From the NCBI RefSeq assembly GCF_016031635.1, contig NZ_JACEGD010000015.1:62001-126000 (forward strand): a stretch of 64,000 nt of DNA, written 5' to 3'. The notes below the pieces were generated by a model. The model did no database searches. It was not told where the DNA came from and saw nothing but the letters and a program-made list of their open reading frames with translations. The DNA is from Bradyrhizobium diversitatis (lineage in GTDB: Bacteria; Pseudomonadota; Alphaproteobacteria; Rhizobiales; Xanthobacteraceae). Shown one piece after another: positions 54,785 to 63,101 of this stretch. Each line of letters starts with the position of its first letter. Positions within the stretch are counted from its first letter, which is position 1. The translations under genes were made by a program, and so were the position numbers.

Positions 54785-55629
54785 CCGCAACATTGCAACG
54801 CATCGGCTTCATGCAGGGACGCCTGTCGGCACTGGTCGACGGCAAGATCCAGGCGTTCCCGTGGAATGAATGGCGCGAGGAATTTCCCCGTGCCAAGGCG
54901 CTCGGCCTGACGCGAATGGAATGGACCATCGATCAGGAGCGGCTGCGCGAGAACCCGCTCATGACTGAGCCGGGACAACAGGAGATTCTGACACTGTCGC
55001 ACGAGAACGGCGTGCGCATCCCGAGCCTGACCGGTGATTGCTTCATGCAGGCACCGTTCTGGAAGGTCGACGCCGTGGTACGCGACGCGCTCGTCGCCGA
55101 CCTCGACCTCCTGATCGCCGCCTGCAGCCGGATCGGCATCGAATTCGTCGTGATCCCGCTGGTCGACAACGGCAAGATCGAGCGCCAGAGCGAGAGCGAT
55201 ACGTTGAAGCGCGTTCTGCTCGCGCGTTCGGAGACACTTGCAAGGCGCAATGTCAGGATCGTCTTCGAGTCCGATCTGCCCCCGCGCAAGCTCGCCCGGT
55301 TCATGGAGGCATTTCCGGCGGAGGTCTTCGGCATCAACTACGACAGCGGCAATAGCGCTTCGCTCGGCTACGACAGCGCCGAGGAGATCGGCGCTTACGC
55401 GCCACGCATTCTCAATGTGCATGTGAAGGACCGTGTCAGGGGCGGCACCACCGTGCCGCTCGGCACCGGCAATGCCGACCTTCCCAAGACCATCCGCCTG
55501 ATCGAGCGTTCCGGCTACAAGGGTCAGTACATCCTGCAAACCGCGCGCGCCGCCGACGGCGATCACGCCGGAGCGCTCGCCAGGTATCGCGACATGACGA
55601 TCGGCTGGATCGAGGACGCAGCGCGATGA
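54781..55629 (+). CDS. TIM-barrel sugar isomerase/epimerase-like protein
   Basis: This 282-residue protein of the xylose-isomerase-like TIM-barrel superfamily has Glu-Trp-Thr-Ile-Asp near the second strand, Val-Ile-Pro-Leu-Val-Asp, Phe-Glu-Ser-Asp and Asn-Val-His-Val-Lys-Asp as likely substrate and metal positions. GTG 54781 overlaps the SDR stop by four bases and its own end overlaps the next SDR by four. It is a second TIM barrel of this kind in the operon, after the one fused to the NeuB-like synthase. Confidence 0.82.
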   Translation: MTATLQRIGFMQGRLSALVDGKIQAFPWNEWREEFPRAKALGLTRMEWTIDQERLRENPLMTEPGQQEILTLSHENGVRIPSLTGDCFMQAPFWKVDAVVRDALVADLDLLIAACSRIGIEFVVIPLVDNGKIERQSESDTLKRVLLARSETLARRNVRIVFESDLPPRKLARFMEAFPAEVFGINYDSGNSASLGYDSAEEIGAYAPRILNVHVKDRVRGGTTVPLGTGNADLPKTIRLIERSGYKGQYILQTARAADGDHAGALARYRDMTIGWIEDAAR

Positions 55630-56387
55630 AGCTCGAGCTGAACGATCGCGTCGCTCTCGTCACCGGCGCCAGCCGCGGGATCGGACTTGCGATCGCGGTG
55701 ACGCTCGCTGCGGAAGGAGCCAAGGTCGCGCTCGCCGCGCGGGGGGCCGATGCGCTTGATGCGGCCCGAGCTGCGATCGGCGGCAGCACATCGGCGCACG
55801 CGGCCGACGTCACCGACCCGGCCGCTGCCGCGACGCTGGTACACGAGGTTGAGCGGCGCTGGGGGCGCCTCGACATCCTCGTCTGCAACGTCGGCAGCGG
55901 CGCCTCCGTACCGCCGGGAAAGGAAACCGCGGCGGAGTGGTCGCGGATAATGGACCTCAATCTCTTCGCCACGACCAATATGATCGAGGCCGCCCGGCCG
56001 TTGATGGCGCGCGGCAGCGGCGACCGGGCCATCGTCTGCATCTCTTCGATCGCAGGCATGGCGGCGCTTGGGGCGCCCGTCACCTACTACGCCGCAAAGG
56101 CGGCGCTGAATGCGACCGTGCGTGGCCTGGCCCGGCCGCTGGCGCTCGAAGGCATCCGCATCAATGCGGTGGCACCGGGCAACATCCTGGCCGCAGACGG
56201 CACCTGGGCACGCAAGCTCGCCGAGGACAGCGCTGCGGTGGACGAGATGCTCGTCCGCGACGTGGCGCTGCGCCGGCTGGGTAAGCCGGAAGAGATCGCC
56301 GACCTCGTCGCCTTTCTCGCCTCGCCCCGCGCTTCGTTCATCACCGGCAGCGTGATGGTCGCCGACGGCGGCCAGTTGCGTAGCTGA
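55626..56387 (+). CDS. Classical short-chain dehydrogenase/reductase of the ulosonic acid operon
   Basis: This 253-residue SDR has TGASRGIG near 12-19, Cys-Asn-Val-Gly-Ser-Gly in place of the usual Asn-Asn-Ala-Gly near 89, Ser-Ser-Ile-Ala-Gly near 140, and Tyr/Lys in Tyr-Tyr-Ala-Ala-Lys near 155-159. The C-terminus Val-Met-Val-Ala-Asp-Gly-Gly-Gln is typical. It overlaps the TIM-barrel gene by four bases. Its reaction in the pathway is not assignable from sequence. Confidence 0.85.
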   Translation: MKLELNDRVALVTGASRGIGLAIAVTLAAEGAKVALAARGADALDAARAAIGGSTSAHAADVTDPAAAATLVHEVERRWGRLDILVCNVGSGASVPPGKETAAEWSRIMDLNLFATTNMIEAARPLMARGSGDRAIVCISSIAGMAALGAPVTYYAAKAALNATVRGLARPLALEGIRINAVAPGNILAADGTWARKLAEDSAAVDEMLVRDVALRRLGKPEEIADLVAFLASPRASFITGSVMVADGGQLRS

Positions 56388-56402
56388 ACAGGAGCCTTCC
56401 CG

Positions 56403-57242
56403 ATGGCAAGCCCGTCCTCACGCTATGACCTGACCAGCCGCACCGCTCTCGTGACCGGCGCAGGCGGCCTGCTCGGGCGGCAGCATGTCGCCGCGCTTTC
56501 GGAAGCGGGCGCGCGCGTCGTCGTCACCGACGTCGGGCTTGCGCAGGCCGAAGCAGCCATTGCCGCGCTCAAGCAGAACGCGCCGTCCGCCGACCTGATC
56601 GCGCTTGCGATCGACGTCACCTCCTTTGACTCGGTACGGGCTGCAAACGAGCAACTTTCCGGCCGCGGCGTCTCCGTCGACATCCTCGTCAACAACGCGG
56701 CGATCGACCCCAAGGTGACCTCCGCACCCGGCGTGACGCATTCTTCCCGCTTCGAGGCGTTTCCGGTGCCGCAATGGCAGACCGAGATCGCCGTGGGCCT
56801 GACCGGTGCGATGCTGTGCGCGCAGGTGTTCGGCGGCGCGATGGCGGCGCGTGGCCGCGGCGTGATCCTGAACATCGCCTCCGATCTCGGCGTGATCGCG
56901 CCGGACCAGCGAATCTACCGCCAGCCACAGGTGACACGCGAGGAGGAGCAGCCGGTGAAACCGGTGACTTACTCGGTGATCAAGCACGGCCTGATCGGGC
57001 TGACGAAATATCTGGCGACCTATTGGGCCGGCCACGGCGTCCGCGTCAACGCGATCTCGCCCGGCGGCGTCTTCAACAACCAGGATCCCGCCTTCGTCGA
57101 GCGACTGACGCGCCTGATTCCCATGGCTCGCATGGCCGATGTCGACGAGTACCGCGCTGCGGTGCAGTTCCTCTGCTCCGATGCCTCGAGCTACATGACC
57201 GGGCAGAACCTGGTGATCGACGGCGGGAGAAGCGTGTGGTAG
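56403..57242 (+). CDS. Short-chain dehydrogenase/reductase resembling the PtmA group
   Basis: This 279-residue SDR has TGAGGLLG near 17-24, an Asn-Asn-Ala-Ala near 98, and Tyr/Lys in Tyr-Ser-Val-Ile-Lys. The spacing between the catalytic Ser and Tyr is about 30 residues, much longer than usual, with a Val-Ile-Ala-Pro-Asp-Gln segment. To my recollection this matches the PtmA proteins of Campylobacter flagellin-glycan (legionaminic acid) loci. CAGGAG precedes the ATG, 15 bases after the previous stop. It is the last gene of the operon. Confidence 0.82.
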   Translation: MASPSSRYDLTSRTALVTGAGGLLGRQHVAALSEAGARVVVTDVGLAQAEAAIAALKQNAPSADLIALAIDVTSFDSVRAANEQLSGRGVSVDILVNNAAIDPKVTSAPGVTHSSRFEAFPVPQWQTEIAVGLTGAMLCAQVFGGAMAARGRGVILNIASDLGVIAPDQRIYRQPQVTREEEQPVKPVTYSVIKHGLIGLTKYLATYWAGHGVRVNAISPGGVFNNQDPAFVERLTRLIPMARMADVDEYRAAVQFLCSDASSYMTGQNLVIDGGRSVW

Positions 57243-57307
57243 CGGCGGCACCCTCGCTCGTAACGGAGGCGAGACAACACTGCCCTGTGCTCCGATGATC
57301 GATTTCC

Positions 57308-58231
57308 CTAATGCTGCAAAATACCGGCGAGGTTCATATGCGCTGGCCGCGAATGCTCGATGCCCAGCAGTGTTCGCCGGTTATCGTTCGTGCGCTGTAG
57401 ATGCAGACTGGCGAGCGTGACGCCTACGCAGGTCGTGACGGTGGATCCGCGGCCGCCGAACGGCTTTAGGAAGTCGAACACCCGATTGCCGAACATGTCG
57501 ACGACCGACATCTCGCGCGCCCCGAGCGGCGGAATCTCGCCGAAATCGGCCTCGATCTGCTCGCCATCCTCGCGGATCAGCTTCGATGTCGGCCGCGCCG
57601 CATGAGCATATTCGGGATCGGAGGAGTGATTGATCAGCATCAGGCTGCTGACGATGTCGCTGGTCGCAATGATCTTCGGATTGATCCCGGTGAACCCGAC
57701 ATGCGCCTTGAGCCTGCCTTCGTTCAGGGGCCGGGCAAAGGCTCCGGTGCGATAGATCGCGACGTTATCCTGATCGACATAGGTCATCGAATAGCTGGCA
57801 GGCGAGGATCGGAAGCCGTCCATACGCCCGCGCGACATCACGGCGATGACCAGATAATCCTCCTGTGGCAACTTGAGCGAGGCGAAAAGACGCGACAGCT
57901 CGATCTCGACGGAGGAGCCCGGCGCATAATTGTCCGGAAACTCGTAGGTTGCCCGGTACTCGCCGTCGCGGGACAGGATGTGCAGCTTGAACCTGAGCTT
58001 CTTGCTAAAGCCCGAGGCAACCAGGCTGGCGAGTTCGGGAACGAGATCCTTGACTGTTTCGCGGAAATTCTTGCGCAGGCTGCCGGCGACGAGGCTGCGG
58101 AGATACCTGATGTCGACGGGGCGATACCAGGCGGGGATCGAAAAACCCATGCGCGACTCGACACCCGCAAAGGTCGGGAACATGAATCTGGGCTCGTAGG
58201 GCTTCCAGGGACTCGACGAGAAACGTGTCAC
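57308..58231 (-). CDS. Unknown protein, partner A of a related pair
   Basis: No known family is recognised. The 307-residue product has a basic helical middle (Arg-Lys-Asn-Phe-Arg-Glu-Thr-Val near 56) and a beta-rich C-terminal half with Leu-Ile-Asn-His-Ser-Ser-Asp-Pro-Glu-Tyr and a Pro-Pro-Leu-Gly-Ala-Arg-Glu-Met segment. That half resembles the C-terminal half of the next upstream protein, so the two appear paralogous. It has no signal peptide. GTG 58231 with AGGGGCG upstream is preferred; an opening from 58282 overlaps the neighbour by 41 bases. It is convergent with the ulosonic acid operon. Confidence 0.68.
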   Translation of the reverse strand: MTRFSSSPWKPYEPRFMFPTFAGVESRMGFSIPAWYRPVDIRYLRSLVAGSLRKNFRETVKDLVPELASLVASGFSKKLRFKLHILSRDGEYRATYEFPDNYAPGSSVEIELSRLFASLKLPQEDYLVIAVMSRGRMDGFRSSPASYSMTYVDQDNVAIYRTGAFARPLNEGRLKAHVGFTGINPKIIATSDIVSSLMLINHSSDPEYAHAARPTSKLIREDGEQIEADFGEIPPLGAREMSVVDMFGNRVFDFLKPFGGRGSTVTTCVGVTLASLHLQRTNDNRRTLLGIEHSRPAHMNLAGILQH

Positions 58232-58241
58232 GGAGGCGCCC

Positions 58242-58982
58242 CTAAAAATGATGCAAGCTGAATTTGCCGTTGGCAAACTCATAATAGCTGAACGGGCTGG
58301 CGATGTTGGTGCCCTTGAACTCCAGAGCGAAACCTTCGGCCGCGCCGATCAACCTTTCAGCCTCGGGGAAAAGATCGAGCGTGCTGATGCGGACGGCCCC
58401 CATCGGAGCGATCTCCGGCAGCGCGCGCTGGCCCAATGCGGTGCCATCCAGGGCCATGAGCCGGGCGGTCCCAACCGAGACGCCCTCGGGCGCCATGCAG
58501 GAGTTCACGAGCACCACGCCGGACTCCTTCAGGAATCGCGTGAGATAGGATTGCATCCAGGCTGAGGTCGGGAACGGCGCCGCCGCCACGGGTTCCCGCT
58601 CGTGTGACAATGTCACCGCACCGTGCTGCGAGAAATATTGTGCATAGTAGCCGGTGGTCACCTTCCGTCCGGGGCGAAGCTTGGTCTCGTGTTTCGGGAC
58701 CAGCGCCATCGCCACCGTTCCCGAAACCTGCGGACACAGCTCCGAAGTCTGCAACTGCAGCTGTCCGTTGACGCCGAGCTCCCTGTGGAAATACCCGGCC
58801 TGCGTGCCCGCTCCGTCGAACAGCCAGACATGCGCATCCACTTCCGGATGATCATTCATAAAGACCGAGAAGTAGTTGAATGCGCAGACTTGCGTCGTGA
58901 CGGTCTCGTCGTTGCGCAGGTAGAGCACGGCGGGCGGATAACCTCTCGCGACGGCCTCTCCGATCTGCAGTTCACCGGACAT
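58242..58982 (-). CDS. Unknown protein, partner B of a related pair
   Basis: No known family is recognised. The 246-residue product is beta-rich, with strands such as Ala-His-Val-Trp-Leu-Phe-Asp-Gly-Ala-Gly and a closing Phe-Ser-Tyr-Tyr-Glu-Phe-Ala-Asn-Gly-Lys. The Glu-Ile-Ala-Pro-Met-Gly-Ala-Val-Arg-Ile-Ser-Thr-Leu-Asp segment aligns by eye with partner A, including its position before the last strands. An ATG at 59018 would add 12 residues. It lies 10 bases before partner A and is the first gene of the pair. Its location between glycan genes suggests a surface-polysaccharide role, but nothing more can be said. Confidence 0.68.
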   Translation of the reverse strand: MSGELQIGEAVARGYPPAVLYLRNDETVTTQVCAFNYFSVFMNDHPEVDAHVWLFDGAGTQAGYFHRELGVNGQLQLQTSELCPQVSGTVAMALVPKHETKLRPGRKVTTGYYAQYFSQHGAVTLSHEREPVAAAPFPTSAWMQSYLTRFLKESGVVLVNSCMAPEGVSVGTARLMALDGTALGQRALPEIAPMGAVRISTLDLFPEAERLIGAAEGFALEFKGTNIASPFSYYEFANGKFSLHHF

Positions 58983-59445
58983 TCGATAAGACTCGGCGGG
59001 AGAGCAATGGACCGGCATAGGCCGAACCGGCCGGCGGCTTTCGACAAACCATACGCGATCTTCCGGCCCGCATGCTGAAACGTCGACGTAATTTGAGCGT
59101 CTGTTTACGCTCAGCCGACCGTGGAATTAACCGGGAATGGCGCCACGCCGAGCTGTTCCGAAGACACGGCTCGCCACGAGCACGTCAGCAGCTTGGAGGG
59201 CAACCTGTCTCTGCGGCCGCGACGTAGCCGGAAGAGGCACTTCGACCTCGGTCGGACTCGCTCCCAAGCCCACCCCGCAACCTTGCGTTGCGCCTGCGGC
59301 TCCCATATAAGCAAAGCTGGCCATGCGATTTGGCACCCGCCTGAACAGCCGGATCAGGGCCCATCCTGGACGTCCACCATGCTTCGCCGACCGTTCGTCA
59401 GTACCACGCCAACCACGACGTCCATTCAACTGAGGAATCACTGAG
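58983..59445. other. Divergent 463-base region without a supported gene
   Basis: It separates the leftward unknown pair from the rightward methyltransferase gene. Open frames on both strands (for example 59121-59444 on +, 59127-59510 on -) overlap each other and show no family resemblance. It should hold promoters in both directions. Confidence 0.5.
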
Positions 59446-60330
59446 GTGCGCTGGCAGACAAAGGCGCGAGCGTTCTCGGTGCTGTCGAACATCCCCTTTG
59501 GCGAAGACATCCACTACGCCCTGCAGCGCTACGTCACACGACGGCTGCCGCGGCCCGAGAAGCAGGTTAAATCCGTCTACACGCTCGCGCAGCGGCTGCT
59601 GGGCGTTCACCAAGCTTACAGTCTAAGGCCGCTACGGGATTCGACCTGCTTCGAGTTTGGCACCGGGCGCGATCTGATCATTCCGCTCGCCTTCAGCGCG
59701 CATGGAGCGCAGCGCTTCATCACGGTCGACATCGCGCGCTTGGCCAAGCTGGAGCTGATCCGCTCCAATGCCGCCATCATTTCCAGACTCAGCGGCAACA
59801 GCCACCCCGATATCAATTCCCTTGACGACCTCGAACGTTCCTGGAGGATCGAGTATCGTGCGCCAGCCGATGCCCGGACGACAGGCCTGCCGGCCGGTTC
59901 GATCGACTGCGCGGTCTCCGTCGAAACGCTCGAACACATTCCCAAGGATGACATCGCGGCGATCTTGAAGGAGCTGCGACGCATCATGCGTCCTGATGGA
60001 CTGGTCCTCATGCAGATCGACTATGGCGACCACTTCAAAGGCTTCGATCCGTCCATCAGCTCGTTCAACTTTCTGACCTATTCCGAGGAGGATTGGGCGC
60101 CCTTCCAGTCGCGCTTCCAGTACGTCAATCGTTTGCGCCACAGCGAATATCTGAAACTATTTAGAGAGGCCGGGTTCGAGCTACTCAGCGATCAGCCCGA
60201 CCGCCGGCCGCCGGAGCGGCATATTCTGGAACGATTGGCACCATGCTTCAGAGGCTTCTCCGAAGAGGATCTGTTCACGCTTGGCTCCCTGATCATCGGC
60301 CGTCCGGCCGATCCATCGAACCGAAACTGA
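59446..60330 (+). CDS. Class I SAM-dependent methyltransferase
   Basis: This 294-residue methyltransferase has motif I as Phe-Glu-Phe-Gly-Thr-Gly-Arg-Asp near 69-76, an acidic strand end (Thr-Val-Asp) near 94, and the motif IV region Cys-Ala-Val-Ser-Val-Glu-Thr-Leu-Glu-His-Ile near 160-170. The start is GTG 59446. The context suggests methylation of a surface glycan sugar or its carrier-linked end, but the substrate is unknown. Its third-position G/C bias looks weaker than in the operon before it. Confidence 0.82.
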   Translation: MRWQTKARAFSVLSNIPFGEDIHYALQRYVTRRLPRPEKQVKSVYTLAQRLLGVHQAYSLRPLRDSTCFEFGTGRDLIIPLAFSAHGAQRFITVDIARLAKLELIRSNAAIISRLSGNSHPDINSLDDLERSWRIEYRAPADARTTGLPAGSIDCAVSVETLEHIPKDDIAAILKELRRIMRPDGLVLMQIDYGDHFKGFDPSISSFNFLTYSEEDWAPFQSRFQYVNRLRHSEYLKLFREAGFELLSDQPDRRPPERHILERLAPCFRGFSEEDLFTLGSLIIGRPADPSNRN

Positions 60331-60372
60331 AGATCGCCGTTTGCTCGTTGCTTGGCAGAATTGCGGGCTGTG

Positions 60373-61782
60373 TCAGGGCAGTTGCGGACGTCGCACCACA
60401 AAGCGGCGAAACAATCGAGGCCTGTCGGCCAGCACCCACGGAAGAATGGGCGCCCGCTCCTCGATAATGATTGCCGCAAACAGCGCAGCAATCTTCACCC
60501 AATATGTCGGCGTCGCGACAAAGTTCAGCATGCCGCCGATGTACATCACGTAGATGCCGTACAGCACGTAGAAAGATAGAGCCGCCGTCAGATATCGTTC
60601 GACGATGATTGACCGGATCATAACAGCTGAGAGGAGCGCAGTGAGCCAACCGGCCCCCAGCAGGAAGATCCAGCCGAAATAGGGACCAAGCAGTTCGAAG
60701 AAAATTTCGGGGAACCCGCCCGCGAACTGAAAACCGCCTGTGATGTGTTCCGTCGTCCGCGGCTCACCAATGGTTTCGGACATCAGAAGCTGCGGGGTCG
60801 TATTCCGTCCCGCAACGATGGGGCGGTCGAACAGGAAATCGAAGACGTGGCGCGCGTCCCAATCTCCGTTGACCAGAACGCGTTGATAGGACGCCCATCC
60901 TATCTCCGAGGGCTGCACCAGAACGCGCTCGACAAAAGCATCCAGCGCCGCCTGACCTTCGAACCCTCGGACTCTGGTCAGATTCCAATAGAGTGCGAAT
61001 GCAATCATCGTGGCCGTCAGCACAATGACGCCGGTGCCGGCCAGCACGATGCGGCGGTCGCTAATCCGGGGCAGCAAGTTGAACAAACTTGCGCTCCCGA
61101 GATCTCGCGCCTGAACGATCAGCACCGCGGAAAACGGTATGACAAAGAACGCACAATATCGGTAGAACGGCGAGAAGCGCCCGCCTGCGAGAAACATGTA
61201 GAAGGTGAGGACGGCCAGCAAACCCACGAAGCGGTAATCGTATCGCTGGCGTCGCAATCGCTCGGCCACAAACATGGTCCCCCACCAGAAGCAGAGCATG
61301 TCCCCTCGCTCGACCACCAGGCGATGGAGGAAGCTGGCCTGTTCGTTGAAGGTCCAACGCTCGATCTTGGCAAACAACGGAATGACACCTCCCTGAATCA
61401 GGGCACCGAAAAGCAAGATCAAGAAGAGGACGGACGCGTAGAACGTGACGTCCGAAAGGGTCAGTTGAGATTGGGACGCAGGCAGTCCGGGAGTTGGAGC
61501 CTCCCGTGCCCATTCATCGAGCGCCCTCGAATTGAAGACCCAGAGGAAGGGAAGAAGCGTCAGAAAATAAGCAATCGACTGGAACACCGTCATGACGCCG
61601 GGTCCAATGAACATCTGAAGCTGGGACGAGAATACGGGCCCCGTGAGGTCGACATAGAGCGACGAGATCGTCCGCCATGCGAAGGTAAACAAAAGGAAGG
61701 CAAGACAAATGAGGACCGCCGACCTGAATAGCCCCAGCCAGACGAAGAAGAGGAGTATGGAGGCTCCAGCCAGAAGGGTCAT
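60373..61782 (-). CDS. Wzy-like oligosaccharide repeat-unit polymerase
   Basis: This 469-residue protein has about twelve hydrophobic segments and a larger hydrophilic loop in the second half (about 250-350, with Arg-Asn-Thr-Thr-Pro-Gln-Leu-Leu). It also has a Phe-Ala-Gly-Gly-Phe-Pro-Glu-Ile-Phe-Phe-Glu motif near 365. This topology and the adjacent Wzz-like gene support a repeat-unit polymerase acting at the periplasmic face. Family sequences are very diverse, so the call rests on topology and context. Base composition is less G+C-rich than flanking genes, as is common for O-antigen polymerases. Confidence 0.72.
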   Translation of the reverse strand: MTLLAGASILLFFVWLGLFRSAVLICLAFLLFTFAWRTISSLYVDLTGPVFSSQLQMFIGPGVMTVFQSIAYFLTLLPFLWVFNSRALDEWAREAPTPGLPASQSQLTLSDVTFYASVLFLILLFGALIQGGVIPLFAKIERWTFNEQASFLHRLVVERGDMLCFWWGTMFVAERLRRQRYDYRFVGLLAVLTFYMFLAGGRFSPFYRYCAFFVIPFSAVLIVQARDLGSASLFNLLPRISDRRIVLAGTGVIVLTATMIAFALYWNLTRVRGFEGQAALDAFVERVLVQPSEIGWASYQRVLVNGDWDARHVFDFLFDRPIVAGRNTTPQLLMSETIGEPRTTEHITGGFQFAGGFPEIFFELLGPYFGWIFLLGAGWLTALLSAVMIRSIIVERYLTAALSFYVLYGIYVMYIGGMLNFVATPTYWVKIAALFAAIIIEERAPILPWVLADRPRLFRRFVVRRPQLP

Positions 61783-61792
61783 TGCCGAAGTC

Positions 61793-62662
61793 CTAGCCCA
61801 GACGCGCCGGCCGCCTCAGAAAGAAGGTCAAAAGACCGATGAAAAGCAGAATGCCCAAGCCCGCCAGGATGGCTCTTTGCACGAGATTGACTTCCCTCGG
61901 CCCTTCCGTCGCGGGAGACAAGCCATCCTGCGGCCCCGTCATCCTCACGGTGCGTTCGATATAAGCCAGGAGAGCAATGCGCGTATCAATGTTGAGCATC
62001 CTGTCGACCGAAGCCCCTGGACTCTCCACGAAGGCAGCCCCGATGGAACCCCCGTCCGGCCGAACCGGCGCGAAGTCCATACTGTTCTTCCTCAATGCAT
62101 CGTTGAGCAGCGCTCTCGCATCTTGCAGGCGCGCGCGCACCGAATGCAACAACTCCATCCTCGGCTCGAATAATCTCTGGTGTGCGGCCTGGATCGCAAG
62201 AACAGCCTGTTGAAGCAGGGTCGCCGCCTCCTCCTTCGAGGCGGCGCTCGCCTCCAGGCGGATCGACGAATCGCCAATAACGATCCCGCGCAGTGAGGCT
62301 CCACCGAACGCCCCACGCGAGTCGGGAAGCGCCTTGCGAGCATCGGCCAGAACAGTGCTCTGAAATTGGACCGCTCCGATTCGCATCACCAGATCACGGG
62401 CACTCTCCATGGGTTCAACTCCTGCCCCAGCCAGCCCGAGAATACTTTGAAGGGCGGGCACGGTACCAATCGCGATCGTCGAGGTCGCGGTCCAGGATTC
62501 CACCTTCCGGCCGACGGCAAGAGAGCCAAGAGCAGCCAACAAGATCGCCCCGATCATGAGCGAAAGGACCCAATGCTTCCGCGCTGCTCGGACAGCAACA
62601 CGGAACCATCTCGCGAGCTGCAGAAACGCTGGAGCTCGCGGTGTACGCTCGGCCATCGGCAT
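61793..62662 (-). CDS. Wzz-like polysaccharide chain-length regulator
   Basis: The 289-residue product has one membrane helix near 33-52, a periplasmic domain rich in helices (about 60-255, Gln/Ala/Arg-rich, coiled-coil-like), and a second helix at about 262-282. This is the two-helix layout of chain-length determinants. It lacks the cytoplasmic kinase domain of exopolysaccharide-type proteins. ATG 62662 or 62656 is likely; the frame opens from TTG 62692. It lies 10 bases before the polymerase gene, with which it must work. Confidence 0.72.
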   Translation of the reverse strand: MPMAERTPRAPAFLQLARWFRVAVRAARKHWVLSLMIGAILLAALGSLAVGRKVESWTATSTIAIGTVPALQSILGLAGAGVEPMESARDLVMRIGAVQFQSTVLADARKALPDSRGAFGGASLRGIVIGDSSIRLEASAASKEEAATLLQQAVLAIQAAHQRLFEPRMELLHSVRARLQDARALLNDALRKNSMDFAPVRPDGGSIGAAFVESPGASVDRMLNIDTRIALLAYIERTVRMTGPQDGLSPATEGPREVNLVQRAILAGLGILLFIGLLTFFLRRPARLG

Positions 62663-63101
62663 GTGACTCTTGTCCCCCGGCAACCCCCACAATACGGATG
62701 GGGAACCCGGTCACTATCATACTGAGCTATCTCTGGTTGATCAATCGGCCCATGGCCAGGAGGCTCTCGATGATCGACCCTCGTATGATCGCCCGCCTGC
62801 GCTTCGCCCGGCCGGTTCGTTCGACAAGAGAATCCTCGCCTACTCCCTTGCTCGTTGCCTCCGGGCGCCGCCAAGCGTAAACAGAGCCCGCAACAGTTCC
62901 TGTCGCAGCGGGCAGCTTGCCATTGACGGGCGTTGGTGCGGGGTCTTTGTCACTCAGTGTCGCGTTCGCCAAGCGTTTATCGAGGATCGACCGACGTTGG
63001 GAGACGATCCGGCCACCACAGCTCGATCCAACGAGAGCCAGAACCTTGAGACAGACATTAGCTGCTCGCCTTCGACTAAGGTGCCGATGGGAAGAGCCGT
63101 C
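62663..63101. other. Divergent 439-base region before the heptose fusion gene
   Basis: It contains no supported gene and should hold the promoters of the Wzz-Wzy pair and of the HddC-GmhB gene. A rightward open frame to 62880 exists but has no ribosome site and no family resemblance. The DNA is relatively A+T-rich. Confidence 0.5.

Noticed and set aside
59121..59444. Open frame on the + strand before the methyltransferase
   Set aside because: It is low-complexity Ser/Thr/Arg sequence with a competing frame on the other strand and no ribosome site.
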